DNA of 64,000 bases from Anodontia alba (GCA_964016985.1 OZ024835.1:63944828-64008827), one strand, 5' to 3'; counted from the first letter of the stretch, positions 32,844 through 43,730 are shown. The notes: generated by a model from the letters alone, not told the origin. A program made the numbers and translations.

Positions 32844-33294
32844 ATATAATATGGGGAAAACACCTTACATTGATTTGTTTAAGTACACATAAAACGTTTT
32901 TATTCGAATGTGCCAAGGGACATAATTGGCGATTTTCGTAAATTAAGCAAGGTAAGATATTGGAGTTACTTCCCGTTTAATAATCTACCAAACAAAAATC
33001 TGAAAGGTTGTCTTTGGAAACCGTGAACGCACTAAGGAACGAAAATGGGAAACTCGATTTTTATACGTCTCTTCATTCATATGCAGCAATACAATATAGT
33101 TTGCGAGGTGCATACGCCCCCCCCCCCCCCCTCTCCACCCCCGACCCAGCAACAGCTTAAGCGGAATTCGATTTTAAAAGTAACAAGAATGCGCTCAATG
33201 ATCGGAAAGGAAATAAAAATATACCCTGCACTATGGAGAAGTAAAAGGAGACGTTTTACGGCCTTTGCACGGCACTAAACACTAGACTGGCTCC

Positions 33295-33492
33295 AGTCTC
33301 CAGTGACTAAATAGTTGGTTTTCTTATAATCGTGTTTGATAATCCACTAAAAAAATAAAAATAATGTCATGACTCTAAAGGCTGGTCACTTGTGACCAGC
33401 CTTTATAGTAATGATATTATTTTATTTTTATTTTAGAGGATCGAACAGGATGATAAAAATAGTTATTTAGTCACTGGAGACTGGAGCCAGTC
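33295..33492. mobile_element. L element copy 1
   Basis: GACTGGCTCCAGTCTCCAGT ... ACTGGAGACTGGAGCCAGTC with TA outside on both ends. Inner hairpin AGGCTGGTCACTTGTGACCA. The flanks hold 30-odd-bp direct repeats (ACG(T/C)TTTACGGCCT..GCA(C/T)GGCACTAAACAC) at about 33250 and 33498. Confidence 0.8.
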
Positions 33493-33553
33493 TAGAAGAC
33501 GCTTTACGGCCTCCGCATGGCACTAAACACCAGCAGCAGTAAGTAATGGTTAC

Positions 33554-33759
33554 CTTGCGGTGTCTTTTCCACACTGTTCCTTCATACATTGAAAGTATGT
33601 ATCACAGCATCCCATTTCCTCATACTGAACTTTCAGTGGTTCCAGTCTGCGCGCGCACTTTAACATCCCCGCCATGCACTGTATTTCGCATTTCAGCTGT
33701 ATTGTGTTTGAAATCAATGACGTCAGAATAGTAAAAATCAAAATGGCTGAGGTCTGCAT
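33554..33759 (-). CDS. Achatin-like neuropeptide precursor, coding exon 1 (residues 1-69)
   Basis: The start MQTSAILIFTILTSLISNT is a signal peptide (hydrophobic core residues 5-16). The mature part begins near residue 21 and has seven cysteines: 24, 28, 35, 51, 52, 58 and 63, with C-C-x5-C-x4-C in the second half. The ATG at 33759 follows TTTACTCTTTCAG directly, so it sits at the very start of an internal exon and a noncoding exon lies upstream (higher coordinates). A longer frame from 33807 runs through that acceptor and is rejected. The exon ends at 33554 before GTAACC, in phase 2, and joins the exon at 32472. The product should be secreted and processed by prohormone convertases. The eight-cysteine arrangement is not one I can name. 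Confidence 0.75.
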
Positions 33760-33784
33760 CTGAAAGAGTAAACAGAAATGTAAA

Positions 33785-33960
33785 GCAAAGTGAGTAGCAG
33801 ACGGCATTCTAAAATTGATATATTATTCATTTTTGTTCAGAGTTTTTCTACTATTCACATGCAATGTCAAGCCTTATTTCCTCTGAAAAATAAAAGAAAA
33901 AAAAAATAATTCAAAGTGATGTTTGCTGTAGTTGTGATTAGCGCACGAAGGGTAAAAAAA
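33785..33960. mobile_element. H element, degraded, upstream of neuropeptide exon 1
   Basis: 'gtagcagacggcattctaaa', ATTCACATGCAATGTCAAGC and TTGTGATTAGCGCACGAAGG are H sequence. It lies in the intron just upstream of coding exon 1, which starts at 33759. Confidence 0.6.
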
Positions 33961-34113
33961 AAAAAAAAAAAAAGGTTCTAGAGAAAAAAATACTGAGTTT
34001 TTTATTTTCACTTTTAATAAAGAAGGAATTTTTAGTAGACTCCTTTTCAGAAGAAATACAAATCGCTTTGAGAGAGTTACTTCACCGGACAGTGTACCCA
34101 TTCGCCTTAAATA

Positions 34114-34727
34114 CAGTATAACCTCAATGGCTCGAACACGGATGGTTCGATTATTCGATTACCGTGGATGATTCGAACTCTTTTTTCAGTTCCTACAAAA
34201 TTCTTCCAATAGCTCAAGAAAACAAATAGTTAATGATTTTTTCTTATTTTATCATGAAATTGTATGTTGTGTGTACTCATTAGAATCGCCTCATCGAGGC
34301 GATTCTAATGAGTACACTCAACATACCATTATTGTATAGAAAATCGAAAAGATATCCCTAAATTATCGCTATTTGCTTTCTGAACTGGTACCAAGATTAC
34401 ACTCAGTGGCTCGAACTACCCATGTCTCGAACGAATTTACATGGTCCCAAAGATGTTCGAGCCATCGAGGTTCGACCGTATTAGGATTTTTTTATTTTAT
34501 CATAAAAATGTATGTTGCGGGTACTCATTAGAACCGCCTCATCGATGCGCCTCTAATGAGTAAGACTCAACATACCATTATTATATAGAAGGCAGGAAAT
34601 ATATCCCCAAATTATCCCAATTTGTCTCCTAACCTGATGCTACAATAAATCCTCCGTGCCTCGAAAGACATTTGTCTAAAACAAATTCCCATCGTCCCAA
34701 AGATGTTCGAGCCATTAAAATTCGACT
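34114..34727. mobile_element. B element followed by a truncated second B element
   Basis: 34114-34478: TA-CAGTATAACCTCAATGGCTC ... GAGGTTCGACCG-TA. 34487-34727 repeats from the central half (TATGTTGCGGGTACTCATTA...) to GCCATTAAAATTCGACTG, so a partial tandem duplication or second insertion. Confidence 0.75.
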
Positions 34728-34820
34728 GAAAAAAATAGAACATTAAGATTTTAACAGATCTGCATAGGTATAAAAAAACAAAACAAAATAAACTGTAACG
34801 TTTATGTCAGCGCTGCCCTA

Positions 34821-35030
34821 GACTGGCCCCAGTCTCCAATGACCAAATGTCATTCTTATAATCCTGTTTGATAATCCACTCAAATAAAACCAAAATAATG
34901 TCATGTCTATAAAGGCTGGTCGCTAGTGACCAGTCTTTATAGGCATGATATTAGTTTGGTTTTATCATAGTAGATTATCAACCAGAGTTATAAGAAAAAA
35001 CTGTTTAGTTACTGGAGACAAGAACCAGTC
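34821..35030. mobile_element. L element copy 2
   Basis: TA-GACTGGCCCCAGTCTCCAAT ... TACTGGAGACAAGAACCAGTC-TA; inner hairpin AGGCTGGTCGCTAGTGACCA. Confidence 0.8.
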
Positions 35031-35213
35031 TAGTGTTGCCCGTGCTACGTTTTATCTTTTAACATGCACGTGCTCAATGATATTGTGAACCAATTCAACT
35101 AAAAGCACCGACGCATGCGCAGACTAGTTTTGGTCTTTAGTCTAAACAAGGAGGACATCCTAAACACGCTGTAATTATATCGTATGCCCTAATCGGACTG
35201 GTCAAAACTGGCA

Positions 35214-35697
35214 ACTTCCCATTTCATCTATTCCCATTTTGTCTACTGTTTTTTTTCCATTTCGTCTAGTCCATTTCTGATGGTAATTCCCATTTCGTCT
35301 ACCTTTTAGTTTTCTGTATAATGGCCCAAACTGTTCAGATACACTTTATATGATTAATGTTGATACATTCTCAAGTCTGATCACGGTCTACACTGGTTTG
35401 CCATGTTTTTCATACAAATATAGATGATCGTGGATAATAAGGGATACAGGATAAAAACCAGATCAACTTCTTTAAGTCTGATTTGGGTCTATACTGGTTC
35501 CTTTGCCTGATTGCCATGTTTTCCCTACAAAATCTATAGTATAGTTTAATACCACCATTGTGATCTTGAGTAGGCTGCATATGTGTGAAAATACCCCAAG
35601 TAGACGAAATTTGAAAGCGTGAGTAGACAGAATGGGAAAACTTAATTTTATCAAAATAGTTGATAAAATAGGAATAGACGAAATGGGTATAAACCCC
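35214..35697. mobile_element. Y element with CCCATTTCGTCTA motifs
   Basis: Several copies of CCCATTT(C/T)GTCTA at the left (35217-35305) and inverted TAGACGAAATGGG at the right (to 35689). Between lie 'ctgatcacggtctacactgg' and the 'gtttgccatgtttttc' sequence repeated twice. Confidence 0.6.
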
Positions 35698-35759
35698 GAA
35701 ACTATGCCAACATTTATTTTGATAAGAGCCCTCTTTATTTGTCGTGGCTCCACCACCTG

Positions 35760-36480
35760 CGACGGGATAACTTGGGTTGCGCCATGCGAAAATGGGCCTA
35801 CGCGGACAGCAAAGGCCCAGATCAGTCTGCGCATCCGCGCAGTCTAATCAGGGCCTTCACTGTCGCTAACAAAATCATTGGACACTGTAGAATGTATCAA
35901 CTAAATGCAAATGCCCGGATGAGAAATTACGTGAAACTGCACATTTTGCGCTTGCTCGAAGTACTTTTTCGCTTGACGCGGTCCGCTTCATACACAACCT
36001 AAGAAACTAGCCCTATTGACATACATGTATGTTGGAAACAAAGGCTCAGATCAGCCTGCGCATTCACACCGTTTGATCAGTGATCTTCGTTGTGTCTCGC
36101 TGACAGCTTTCACGAATATATACTGTAGAATAGAGTAGGATCTCGTAGTCTCAAACACTGATAATTCAAAATACTGCTTAAGTCAAAGCTAAATATTGAA
36201 TAGAATTGGTTTCGTTTTCCATATGATCCTTACATTTCAACTACTTTTATCTCAAACTATTGCTATCTCAAACCAAAATGCCTGCTCCCTTGTCGTTTAC
36301 GATAATGAGTCAACTCAATATCGCCTGATCAAACAACGGGGATACACAGGTTGAGCTGGGCTTTCCCTGTTCGAGTAGGACATAAGGCCCCTTTTCGTGT
36401 AGCCACCCCATTTACTTGTCAGCCATATTTTTTTACTACCAGTTTCCTGGGAACGGTATCACAGCTAAAAGTGTGAAAAA
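35760..36480. repeat. O-type hairpins and pogo-like remnants
   Basis: 35790-35870: GGACAGCAAAGGCCCAGATC hairpin around GCGCATCCGCGC. 36040-36100: another O half. About 36130-36310: decayed pogo-like sequence (AGGATCTCGTAGTCTCAAAC). No gene. Confidence 0.45.
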
Positions 36481-36485
36481 TCGCC

Positions 36486-37070
36486 TGAAGACACTAACAC
36501 TTTGAATGCTGGGTAAATGTTTCAGCAGACGACACTTTGAAGTACTTTTCTTATTTTCCTAGAAAATGGGAGTTTACACTTCATGCAAATTGTCTTCAAA
36601 GAGACAATTTGTATGAAGTGTCAGGTCCTATTTCCTAGGAGAATTACGAAAAGATCATCAGTTAGTCTTCTGCTGAATTTGTCCATAGCATGGTAAGTGC
36701 AAACAGGTTTTCATTCTCTGCTCTCCTGGGACACAGACTGAAAAAAATCAACACAAGAGCCGGGGGCACACCAAACCTATGTTAACGTTCTGTATGCCGG
36801 TTAAAATTTTAACAGACGACAATTTGATTTTTTTTTTCCAGAAAATAGTCTTTAACGTTTCATGCAAATCGACTCCTCCCTGAAACTAGGTGTTAGACGT
36901 TTCATGTAAATTGTCTCCATCCAGCAAATAGGCTTTAACGTTTCACGCAAATTGTCTCCTAAGGAAACAATTTACATGAAATGTCAAAGCCTTTTTTTCT
37001 TGTAGGAAGAAGAAAACCGAAATATCAATTTTTCGTATTCTGAATTAGCCTAGAGAGAGGAAAATATCAA
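36486..37070. mobile_element. Two G elements
   Basis: 36486-36695: ACACTTTGAATGCTGGGTAA ... CCATAGCATGGTAAGTGC with hairpin CTTCATGCAAATTGTCT. 36788-37065: GTTCTGTATGCCGGTTAAAA with the 'cgtttcatgcaaat' block present three times, so its arm has been tandemly repeated. Confidence 0.6.
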
Positions 37071-37320
37071 AAATACCCTTGTAATATGTACGTCTTTTGT
37101 TTGAGTTCTTGTTTTACGACACGTCAACGTTTGTGGGCAATTTTGTGTCGTCCCTCAGAGAAACGGAGAAAAGGAATAGATGAGATAGTAGAGGAAAGGA
37201 AAGAGAGAAAAAGAGAAGGACGAAGGGTAAACAATATAGCAAAGAATAATTCAGAAAAAGAATAAATAATAACATGCCCTCCACCTGCTGCGAGTACAGC
37301 AGGCTCCTACCATCCAATTG
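37071..37320. other. Purine-rich sequence, no gene
   Basis: AG-rich on the plus strand (about 37150-37240). The minus frame at 37114-37317 is its hydrophobic shadow. Confidence 0.5.
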
Positions 37321-37439
37321 GACTGGCTCCAGTCTCCAGTGACAATATTCGTTCTTATAATCCTGTGTGATAATCCACTAAAATAAAGCCAAAATAATAT
37401 CTTGAATATTAAGGCTGGTAACTAGTGGTATTATTTTTG

Positions 37440-39050
37440 TTTTAATTTAGTGGATTATCAAAGTCTCTAGTGACCAGCCTTTACAATCATAATATTATTT
37501 TGGTTTTATTTAAGTGGATTATCAAAGCCTGCAGTGACCAGCCTTTATAGTCATGGTATTGTTTTGATTTTATTTTAGTGGATTATCAAAGTCTCTAGTG
37601 ACTAACCTTATAGTCATTGTTTTTTAGTGGATTTTCAAAGTCTGCAGTGACCAGCCTTTATAGTAAAGATATTATTTTTGTTTCATTTTAGTGGATTATC
37701 AATGTCTCTTGTGACCAGCATTATAGTTATGATATTATTTTGTTTTTATTTTAGTGGATTTTCAAAGTCTGCAGTGACCAGCCTTTATAGTCATGATATT
37801 ATTTTGGTTTTATTACAGTGGATTATCAGAGTCTGTAGTGACCAGCCTTATAGTCATGATATTATTTTGGTTTTATTACAGTGGATTATCAAAGTCTGTA
37901 GTGACCAGCCTTATAGTCATGATATTATTTTGGTTTTATTACAGTGGATTATCCGAGTCTGTAGTGACCAGCCTTATAGTCATGATATTATAGTCATGAT
38001 ATTATTTTGGTTTTATTACAGTGGATTATCAAAGTCTGTAGTGACCAGCCTTATAGTCATGATATTATTTTGGTTTTATTACAGTGGATTATCAAAGTCT
38101 GTAGTGACCAGCCTTATAGTCATGATATTATTTTGGTTTTATTACAGTGGATTATCAAAGTCTGTAGTGACCAGCCTTATAGTCATGATATTATTTTGGT
38201 TTTATTACAGTGGATTATCCGAGTCTGTAGTGACCAGCCTTATAGTCATGATATTATTTTGGTTTTATTACAGTGGATTATCAAAGTCTGTAGTGACCAG
38301 TCTTATAGTCATGATATTATTTTGGTTTTATTACAGTGGATTATCCGAGTCTGTAGTGACCAGCCTAATAGTCATGATATTATTTTGGTTTTATTACAGT
38401 GGATTATCAAAGTCTGTAGTGACCAGCCTTATAGTCATGATATTATTTTGGTTTTATTACAGTGGATTATCAGAGTCTATAGTGACCAGCCTTATAGTCA
38501 TGATATTATTTTGGTTTTATTACAGTGGATTATCAAAGTCTGTAGTGACCAGCCTTATAGTCATGATATTATTTTGGTTTTATTACAGTGGATTATCAAA
38601 AGTCTGTAGTGACCAGCCTTATAGTCATGATATTATTTTGGTTTTATTACAGTGGATTATCAAAGTCTGTAGTGACCAGCCTTATAGTCATGATATTATT
38701 TTGGTTTTATTACAGTGGATTATCAAAGTCTGTAGTGACCAGCCTTATAGTCATGATATTATTTTGGTTTTATTACAGTGGGTTATCAAAGTCTGTAGTG
38801 ACCAGCCTTATGGTCATGATATTAGTTTGGTTTTATTACAGTGGATTATCAGAGTCTGTATATATATATATAGTGACCAGCCTTATAGTCATGATATTAT
38901 TTTGGTTTTATTACAGTGGATTATCAAAGTCTGTAGTGACCAGCCTTATAGTCATGATATTATTTTGGTTTTATTACAGTGGATTATCAAAGTCTGTAGT
39001 GACCAGCCTTATAGTCATGATATTATTTTGGTTTTATTACAGTGGATTAT
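37440..39050 (+). repeat. Minisatellite, 63-bp unit, about 26 copies
   Basis: The unit runs GTCTGTAGTGACCAGCCTTA, TAGTCATGATATTATTTTGG, TTTTATTACAGTGGATTATC, AAA. About six 5' units (37440-37790) are diverged in length and sequence; about 20 units after that are nearly identical. One unit has an 18-bp duplication (about 37977-37996), one a TATATA insertion (about 38859-38870), one an extra A (38598). Because 63 is divisible by three the long 483-codon frame is an artefact. Confidence 0.95.
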
Positions 39051-39051
39051 C

Positions 39052-39328
39052 CATTATGAAAACACGCCTATACAAAATATATTGAAAATTTCACCATCAA
39101 AAACTGAAATTTTCAGATACAAATTATGATACTTTTTTATATTTCTGCTCAAAACATAGATTGTGGGTACTCGTTAGAACCGCCTCGGCGAGGCGGTTCT
39201 AGCAAGTACCCACAATCTATGTTTTGAGTAGAAATAAGAAAAAATGTCTACACCTGTAAATCCCAGTTTTGTAACTTAAAAGTGGGGTTTAAGGGGGGTC
39301 AAATTTATATAGGCATGTTTTCGTGATG
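39052..39328. mobile_element. A element copy 6, inside the minisatellite's last unit
   Basis: CATTATGAAAACACGCCTAT ... ATAGGCATGTTTTCGTGATG. Left flank GTGGATTATC and right flank CAAACAGGATTG rejoin to L sequence with only one extra base. Confidence 0.85.
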
Positions 39329-39487
39329 CAAACAGGATTGTAAGAATAAGTATTCAGTCACTGGAGACGTGGACCAATCTAACACAAGCGTGCGAACTAA
39401 GCTATCTGTTCCATCAGGCTGGCTGATCAGGGCACCCACTGCTCACTTACTCAATATTTGTTTGTTACAGAAACTGAACCTGAACTG

Positions 39488-39505
39488 GTGAATCTATCTA
39501 TCTAG

Positions 39506-39595
<90 letters not shown>

Positions 39596-39596
39596 G

Positions 39597-39627
<31 letters not shown>

Positions 39628-39694
39628 ATCTATCTATCTATCTATCTACCTATCTATCTATCTATCTATCTATCTACCTCTCTCTCTCTTTCTT

Positions 39695-39732
<38 letters not shown>

Positions 39733-39733
39733 A
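39488..39733. repeat. (TCTA)n then (TC)n microsatellite
   Basis: About 45 TCTA units with a few changes, followed by CT/CTTT sequence. Confidence 0.95.
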
Positions 39734-39739
39734 GAATTT

Positions 39740-40300
39740 TCATTTGACCAAGGATGCAACGTTTCTTCATGCCGACAACGAAGCCTCTAATCAGAGTGCG
39801 CGGATGCGCAGGCTGATTTGAGTCTTCGTTGGGCGCATATGTGAGAAAGTACGTTTTCTGACATTGAGACTCAAATCTAATTTAAGTGCCGAACTACTTT
39901 CCGGAAGTTCCCAATGCGCATTATACAATAAGGCGCAGTATGTAAAAATATAGCTTCCGACACGTGCGCCCAGCGAAGAGTCAGATCAGCCTGCACATTC
40001 GGGCAGTCTGATCAGATTAGTCACTGTGCGCCTGTAGAAACAATGGATCCTTGGATATCCAAAGACAGCACAGCGAAGACCCGGATTAGACAGCGCGGAT
40101 GGTACATTTTCTCACGTTCGGAGTCCAATAAAGATGACATATGCGAATATCGAATTCCCAGATCAGCCTGCATATCTGCGAAGGCTGGTCATGCCCTTTG
40201 GTGTTCGCACATACAACATTTGTGGTTTGTAGAATCTAGATTTCCCAATATTTCTTTGTCCTGATTGGGCATGCTTTCGCTGTCCTCCGTGATTCGTGAT
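39740..40300. mobile_element. O element fragments
   Basis: 39770-39860: GACAACGAAGCCTCTAATCA ... GTGAGAAAGTACGTTTTCTG. 39960-40130: GCGCCCAGCGAAGAGTCAGA ... ACATTTTCTCACGTTC. The 73-codon frame here is repeat-derived. Confidence 0.5.
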
Positions 40301-40554
40301 TTTGATAGCCCCGACACAAATAAATACGAGTAGAACTTAACTGAGAAAAGGGGTTTTATGGCAGATGCAGACAGAAGAGACTCATATTAATCTGGGTATA
40401 CCGCACTCTGATCTGAACTTGTTTTCATGTTCATGTATTCTAAAGCATTCAAGGATTCTGTTAACAGACAACGTTTTACCTGTTCAGACTTCACTCGCAG
40501 ATTTCTGTCTTCACTATCTATATAAACAATATTTACCTAAGAATTCGAACATGT

Positions 40555-42610
40555 GGGACTAAGCAAACAACGTAGACCTAGGATCAGACTCCGGTGTACA
40601 TTGTTTGCTACTCATACAGGAATTTTCAAACCCATCAACAAATCGCAAAATGGATTTGTTCACATTTTAGAATAAGTTTAGTTAGCAGAAAGGTCTGAGT
40701 AAACAGCGTAGACACAGATCAGACGCCACAGAACTCGGCGGTTGATCAGGGTCTACACTGATTACCAGTCATCTTGCAGTTTTCAGTCTTGGACTTTTTC
40801 AAATTATAGAATAAGTTCAATAAGGAGATACTGTTTGCCATTCCATCACGAAAACACGCCTTTATAATTTTGACCCCCGTAAACTCCACTTTTATACAGT
40901 AAAACTGGGGTTTACAGGGTATTCATTATTTTTCTTATTTCTGCTCAAAAATATAGATTGTGGGTACTCGTTAGAACCGCCTCGCCGAGGCGGTTCTTAC
41001 GAGTACCCACAATCTTTGTTTTGAGCAGAAATATGAAAAATATCAGAATTTTTATCTGAAAACTTTCACTTTTTGGAGGTAAAATTTTCAGTTTATTTGA
41101 ATAGTCTTGTTTTCGTAATGCAATCAACAATGTTCAGAACAAGGTGTCTAATCAGGGTCTACACTGTTTGCCACTCATCCAGAAATTTTCCAGACACATC
41201 GAAAAGCCGTAAGTTAGACCTTTTTTCAAATTTTAAAATAAGTGTAGCAAGGAGACAGGCCTGCGCATACATAGCAAACCCAGGATCAGACGCCTCAAAA
41301 ATGGCGACTGATGAGGGTCTACACTGTTTGCCACTCATCCAGCAATTTATAGACACATAGTAAAATAGACTTCTTCAAATTTTAGAATAAGTATGGTAAG
41401 GAGTTAAAGTGTTCGAATATTTGGGGTATATATGGTATGCCATTAGACTTATTTCTTAAGATCTGGCCCAATTTATGTATCCCAGAAAAAAAGCTTTTTA
41501 ACATTTCCTGTTTAAAACTTCGATTTTCTGCGATAAATAACACGCAGCGTGAGGAAAAGTGCCATTATGTCATACGGACAAAGAAGGTTCAGATGAGTCT
41601 GCGCGTGCGCGCAGTTTGATCGGAACTTTTCTGTTCGTTGAAACCGTATTTACCCTAAGTACCTTTTATTTACTTAATAAACGTGTTCCAAAATTTGAAT
41701 AAGTACGTTTTAGTACATTTTATGTCTAAACATTGCTGGATGATTGGCAAACAGTGTAGACCCAGATTAGACGCCGCGCTCTGCGGCGTCTGATCTGGGT
41801 CTGCGCTGTTTTCTGATTTTTAAATTTGAAAAAAAAAGTCCATTCAAGTTTACTACATGTTGTGTGTGCCTAAAATTGCTGGTCGAGTGACAAAAAGCGT
41901 AGACCCAGATCAGACGCCGCGTTCTGCGGCGTCTGGTCTGGGTCCACACTGTTTGCTCAGGCCTGTCTGTCCGAATACTTTGGGTACGAAAAGTATATTC
42001 TGCAATACCATGCAATCTACGAAAACATTGACCAGTCTGTGAGAATGCGTTTTACGCATGCGCTACATACGGGACCTTTTCGAAGACTGTGTCACGTGTA
42101 TCAAAGAGCTGTCTGTCAATCACCCAGTTCTTATGCCAATCAGGGCTACACGCGTGCGCTATTTTCTAAAATTGCCTCAAAATGCACTGCTCAAGACTGC
42201 TTAAGTGTATGAACAAAACTTACCTTAAAAACAACTGTATTAACCCTAAATATTGAGACAAACCTGCGCAAACAAGGCAGAACTCGGCGTCTGATCAGTG
42301 TCTACATTGTTTGGCACCCACCAGGTGGATTTAAACATATCAACATGGAGAAGAAAAGATTTTTTTCCAAAGTTTAGGATAAGTATGGTTAGGAGTTTAA
42401 GCTTTCCAATATTTAGGGTAAAATTTGGAGACAGGCCTGCGAAAACAATGTAGACTCAGATCAGACGCCGCTGAACGCGGCGTCTGATCAGGGTCTACAT
42501 TGTTTAGCACTTATCAGCTGGATTTAAACATATCAACATGTAGATTTTTTTTTAATTTTAGGATAAGTATGGTAAGGAGTTAAAGTGTTCCAATATTTAG
42601 GGTAAATAGA
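40555..42610. repeat. Cluster of E elements with multiplied hairpins
   Basis: E ends (GTATGGTAAGGAGTTAAAGT, TATTTAGGGTAAA, CGTATTTACCCTAAGTA) and at least seven 'caaacag(t/c)gtagac...agacgccgc...' hairpins occur: near 40570, 40705, 41160, 41290, 41755, 41900, 42270 and 42450. Some sit between one pair of ends, so the hairpin unit has been tandemly duplicated. An A element (40844-41120) is inserted. 42060-42230 is unassigned. Confidence 0.6.
40844..41120. mobile_element. A element copy 7
   Basis: CATCACGAAAACACGCCTTT ... AATAGTCTTGTTTTCGTAATG; complete central hairpin. Confidence 0.85.
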
Positions 42611-43041
42611 GTGAATGAGCACGTCTATTTGACTAGTTGGTGATGTTATGTAAAGAGCGCTGACTGGACGACAAAACAATTTCTTTAAAATATTAAAAAT
42701 GCAAGAAACAGATCGCTAATTTGGAATAAAGCTTATCAGAATAAATAAATGGTTGAAAATTACATTCCAACAAGTTATTATATAATGTTTCAATAAAATT
42801 TCAATAAAACAACTTCAGAAAATGAAATCTAAATTAATTTTTAACTTTTACTCATTTTTGTTTTTTTATTTTTTTTTTTATTTTGAAGTTAACTGGGATT
42901 TTACACCTTTCGACTTGCCAGCCACACGATTTTTTTTAATATTATACACGCAACCAATGGAGAAATTCGTGGAATCGTCTGCTTTAAAACACAAGAAGAA
43001 GAGCAACAACAACACGCACGCATGCGCAGAGGGAGAGAGAC

Positions 43042-43095
<54 letters not shown>

Positions 43096-43234
43096 AGAAG
43101 AAAAGTTACTCATGGAATATAGAACTGAATGTAGCCCCATGAGACATAGAAATGTACATGAGCTTTATACGAGAGGTGTCAGCAAACAGTGGTAACAAAT
43201 TACTGTGTCACGTCTAAGTGTGCTACCGAGAGAT
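42611..43234. other. Unassigned, with (GA)n run
   Basis: A/T-rich sequence, T-runs about 42859-42882, and a GA dinucleotide run about 43034-43091. The 106-codon frame spans these and is not supported. Confidence 0.5.
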
Positions 43235-43447
43235 TTAACCCTTGTCCTGCTGAACCCAGATATACCCTGCCTTTGCAAACAGTGTAGATCCAGATCAGTT
43301 GGCTTCTTCAGAAGCCAACTGATCTCGATCTACACTGTTTGCCATTCAGTATGTGAATTCATATCAACAATCTGTATCAAGCAATCTGATGGGCTGAAAA
43401 TTTGAATAGGGTGTGGCATCTTAATTTATTCAGCAGGACAAGGGTTA
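43235..43447. mobile_element. F element copy 4, intact
   Basis: TTAACCCTTGTCCTGCTGAA ... TTCAGCAGGACAAGGGTTAA, TTAA at both edges, hairpin AGTTGGCTTCTTCAGAAGCC. Confidence 0.85.
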
Positions 43448-43730
43448 ACAAGTCTTTGCGGATCCTACATGGTATAAATTACTGTAATGGATATTTTAAA
43501 AATAAAGAACGTCTAATGAAAGAAAAGAAAGAATGGAAGAAAGAAAGAAACAGTCGAATTATTTGCAGGAATGTGCTTCCAGGAAATAATAATGAAATAA
43601 TTTCCGTCTGTCTAAGAAAGTATGCAAGGTTAGGTCTTTTGTGATGACTAAGCCTATTCCAGGATATGTGAAAAGTCACGAGTATATGTGGGTCACTGAT
43701 GAGGCCTACTTGGCCGAAACTAGCTAATCT

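Larger units (their letters stand above)
32473..33553 (-). other. Intron of the neuropeptide gene
   Basis: Besides the exon remnant it holds a dispersed repeat with ACGGACG-type runs (about 32640-32790, ending 'gcaatatgcccctaag'), an N-type dispersed repeat (about 32990-33110), a C-run (33117-33130) and the intact L1 element (33295-33492). Confidence 0.6.
37321..39380. mobile_element. L element copy 3, enlarged by an internal minisatellite
   Basis: Left end GACTGGCTCCAGTCTCCAGT and the next 100 bp match L1 and L2. The right end (39329-39380, AACAGGATTGTAAGAATAAG ... CACTGGAGACGTGGACCAAT) also matches. Between them the inner sequence is amplified about 26 times, and an A element is inserted at 39052. 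Confidence 0.8.

Noticed and set aside
33760..33807. Upstream ATG adding 16 residues to the neuropeptide precursor
   Set aside because: These codons cover TTTACTCTTTCAG, a good acceptor, and H-element sequence; the ATG at 33759 opens directly into a signal peptide.
37440..39050. Regularly spaced repeats as a CRISPR array
   Set aside because: Units are contiguous with no unique spacers, and the context is an animal genome and an L element.
37678..39129. A 483-codon open frame, the longest in the window
   Set aside because: It is a read-through of a 63-bp minisatellite whose unit length is divisible by three; two other frames are open as well, and it ends in an A transposon.
43021..43140. Arg/Glu alternating frame
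   Set aside because: It is a GA dinucleotide repeat.
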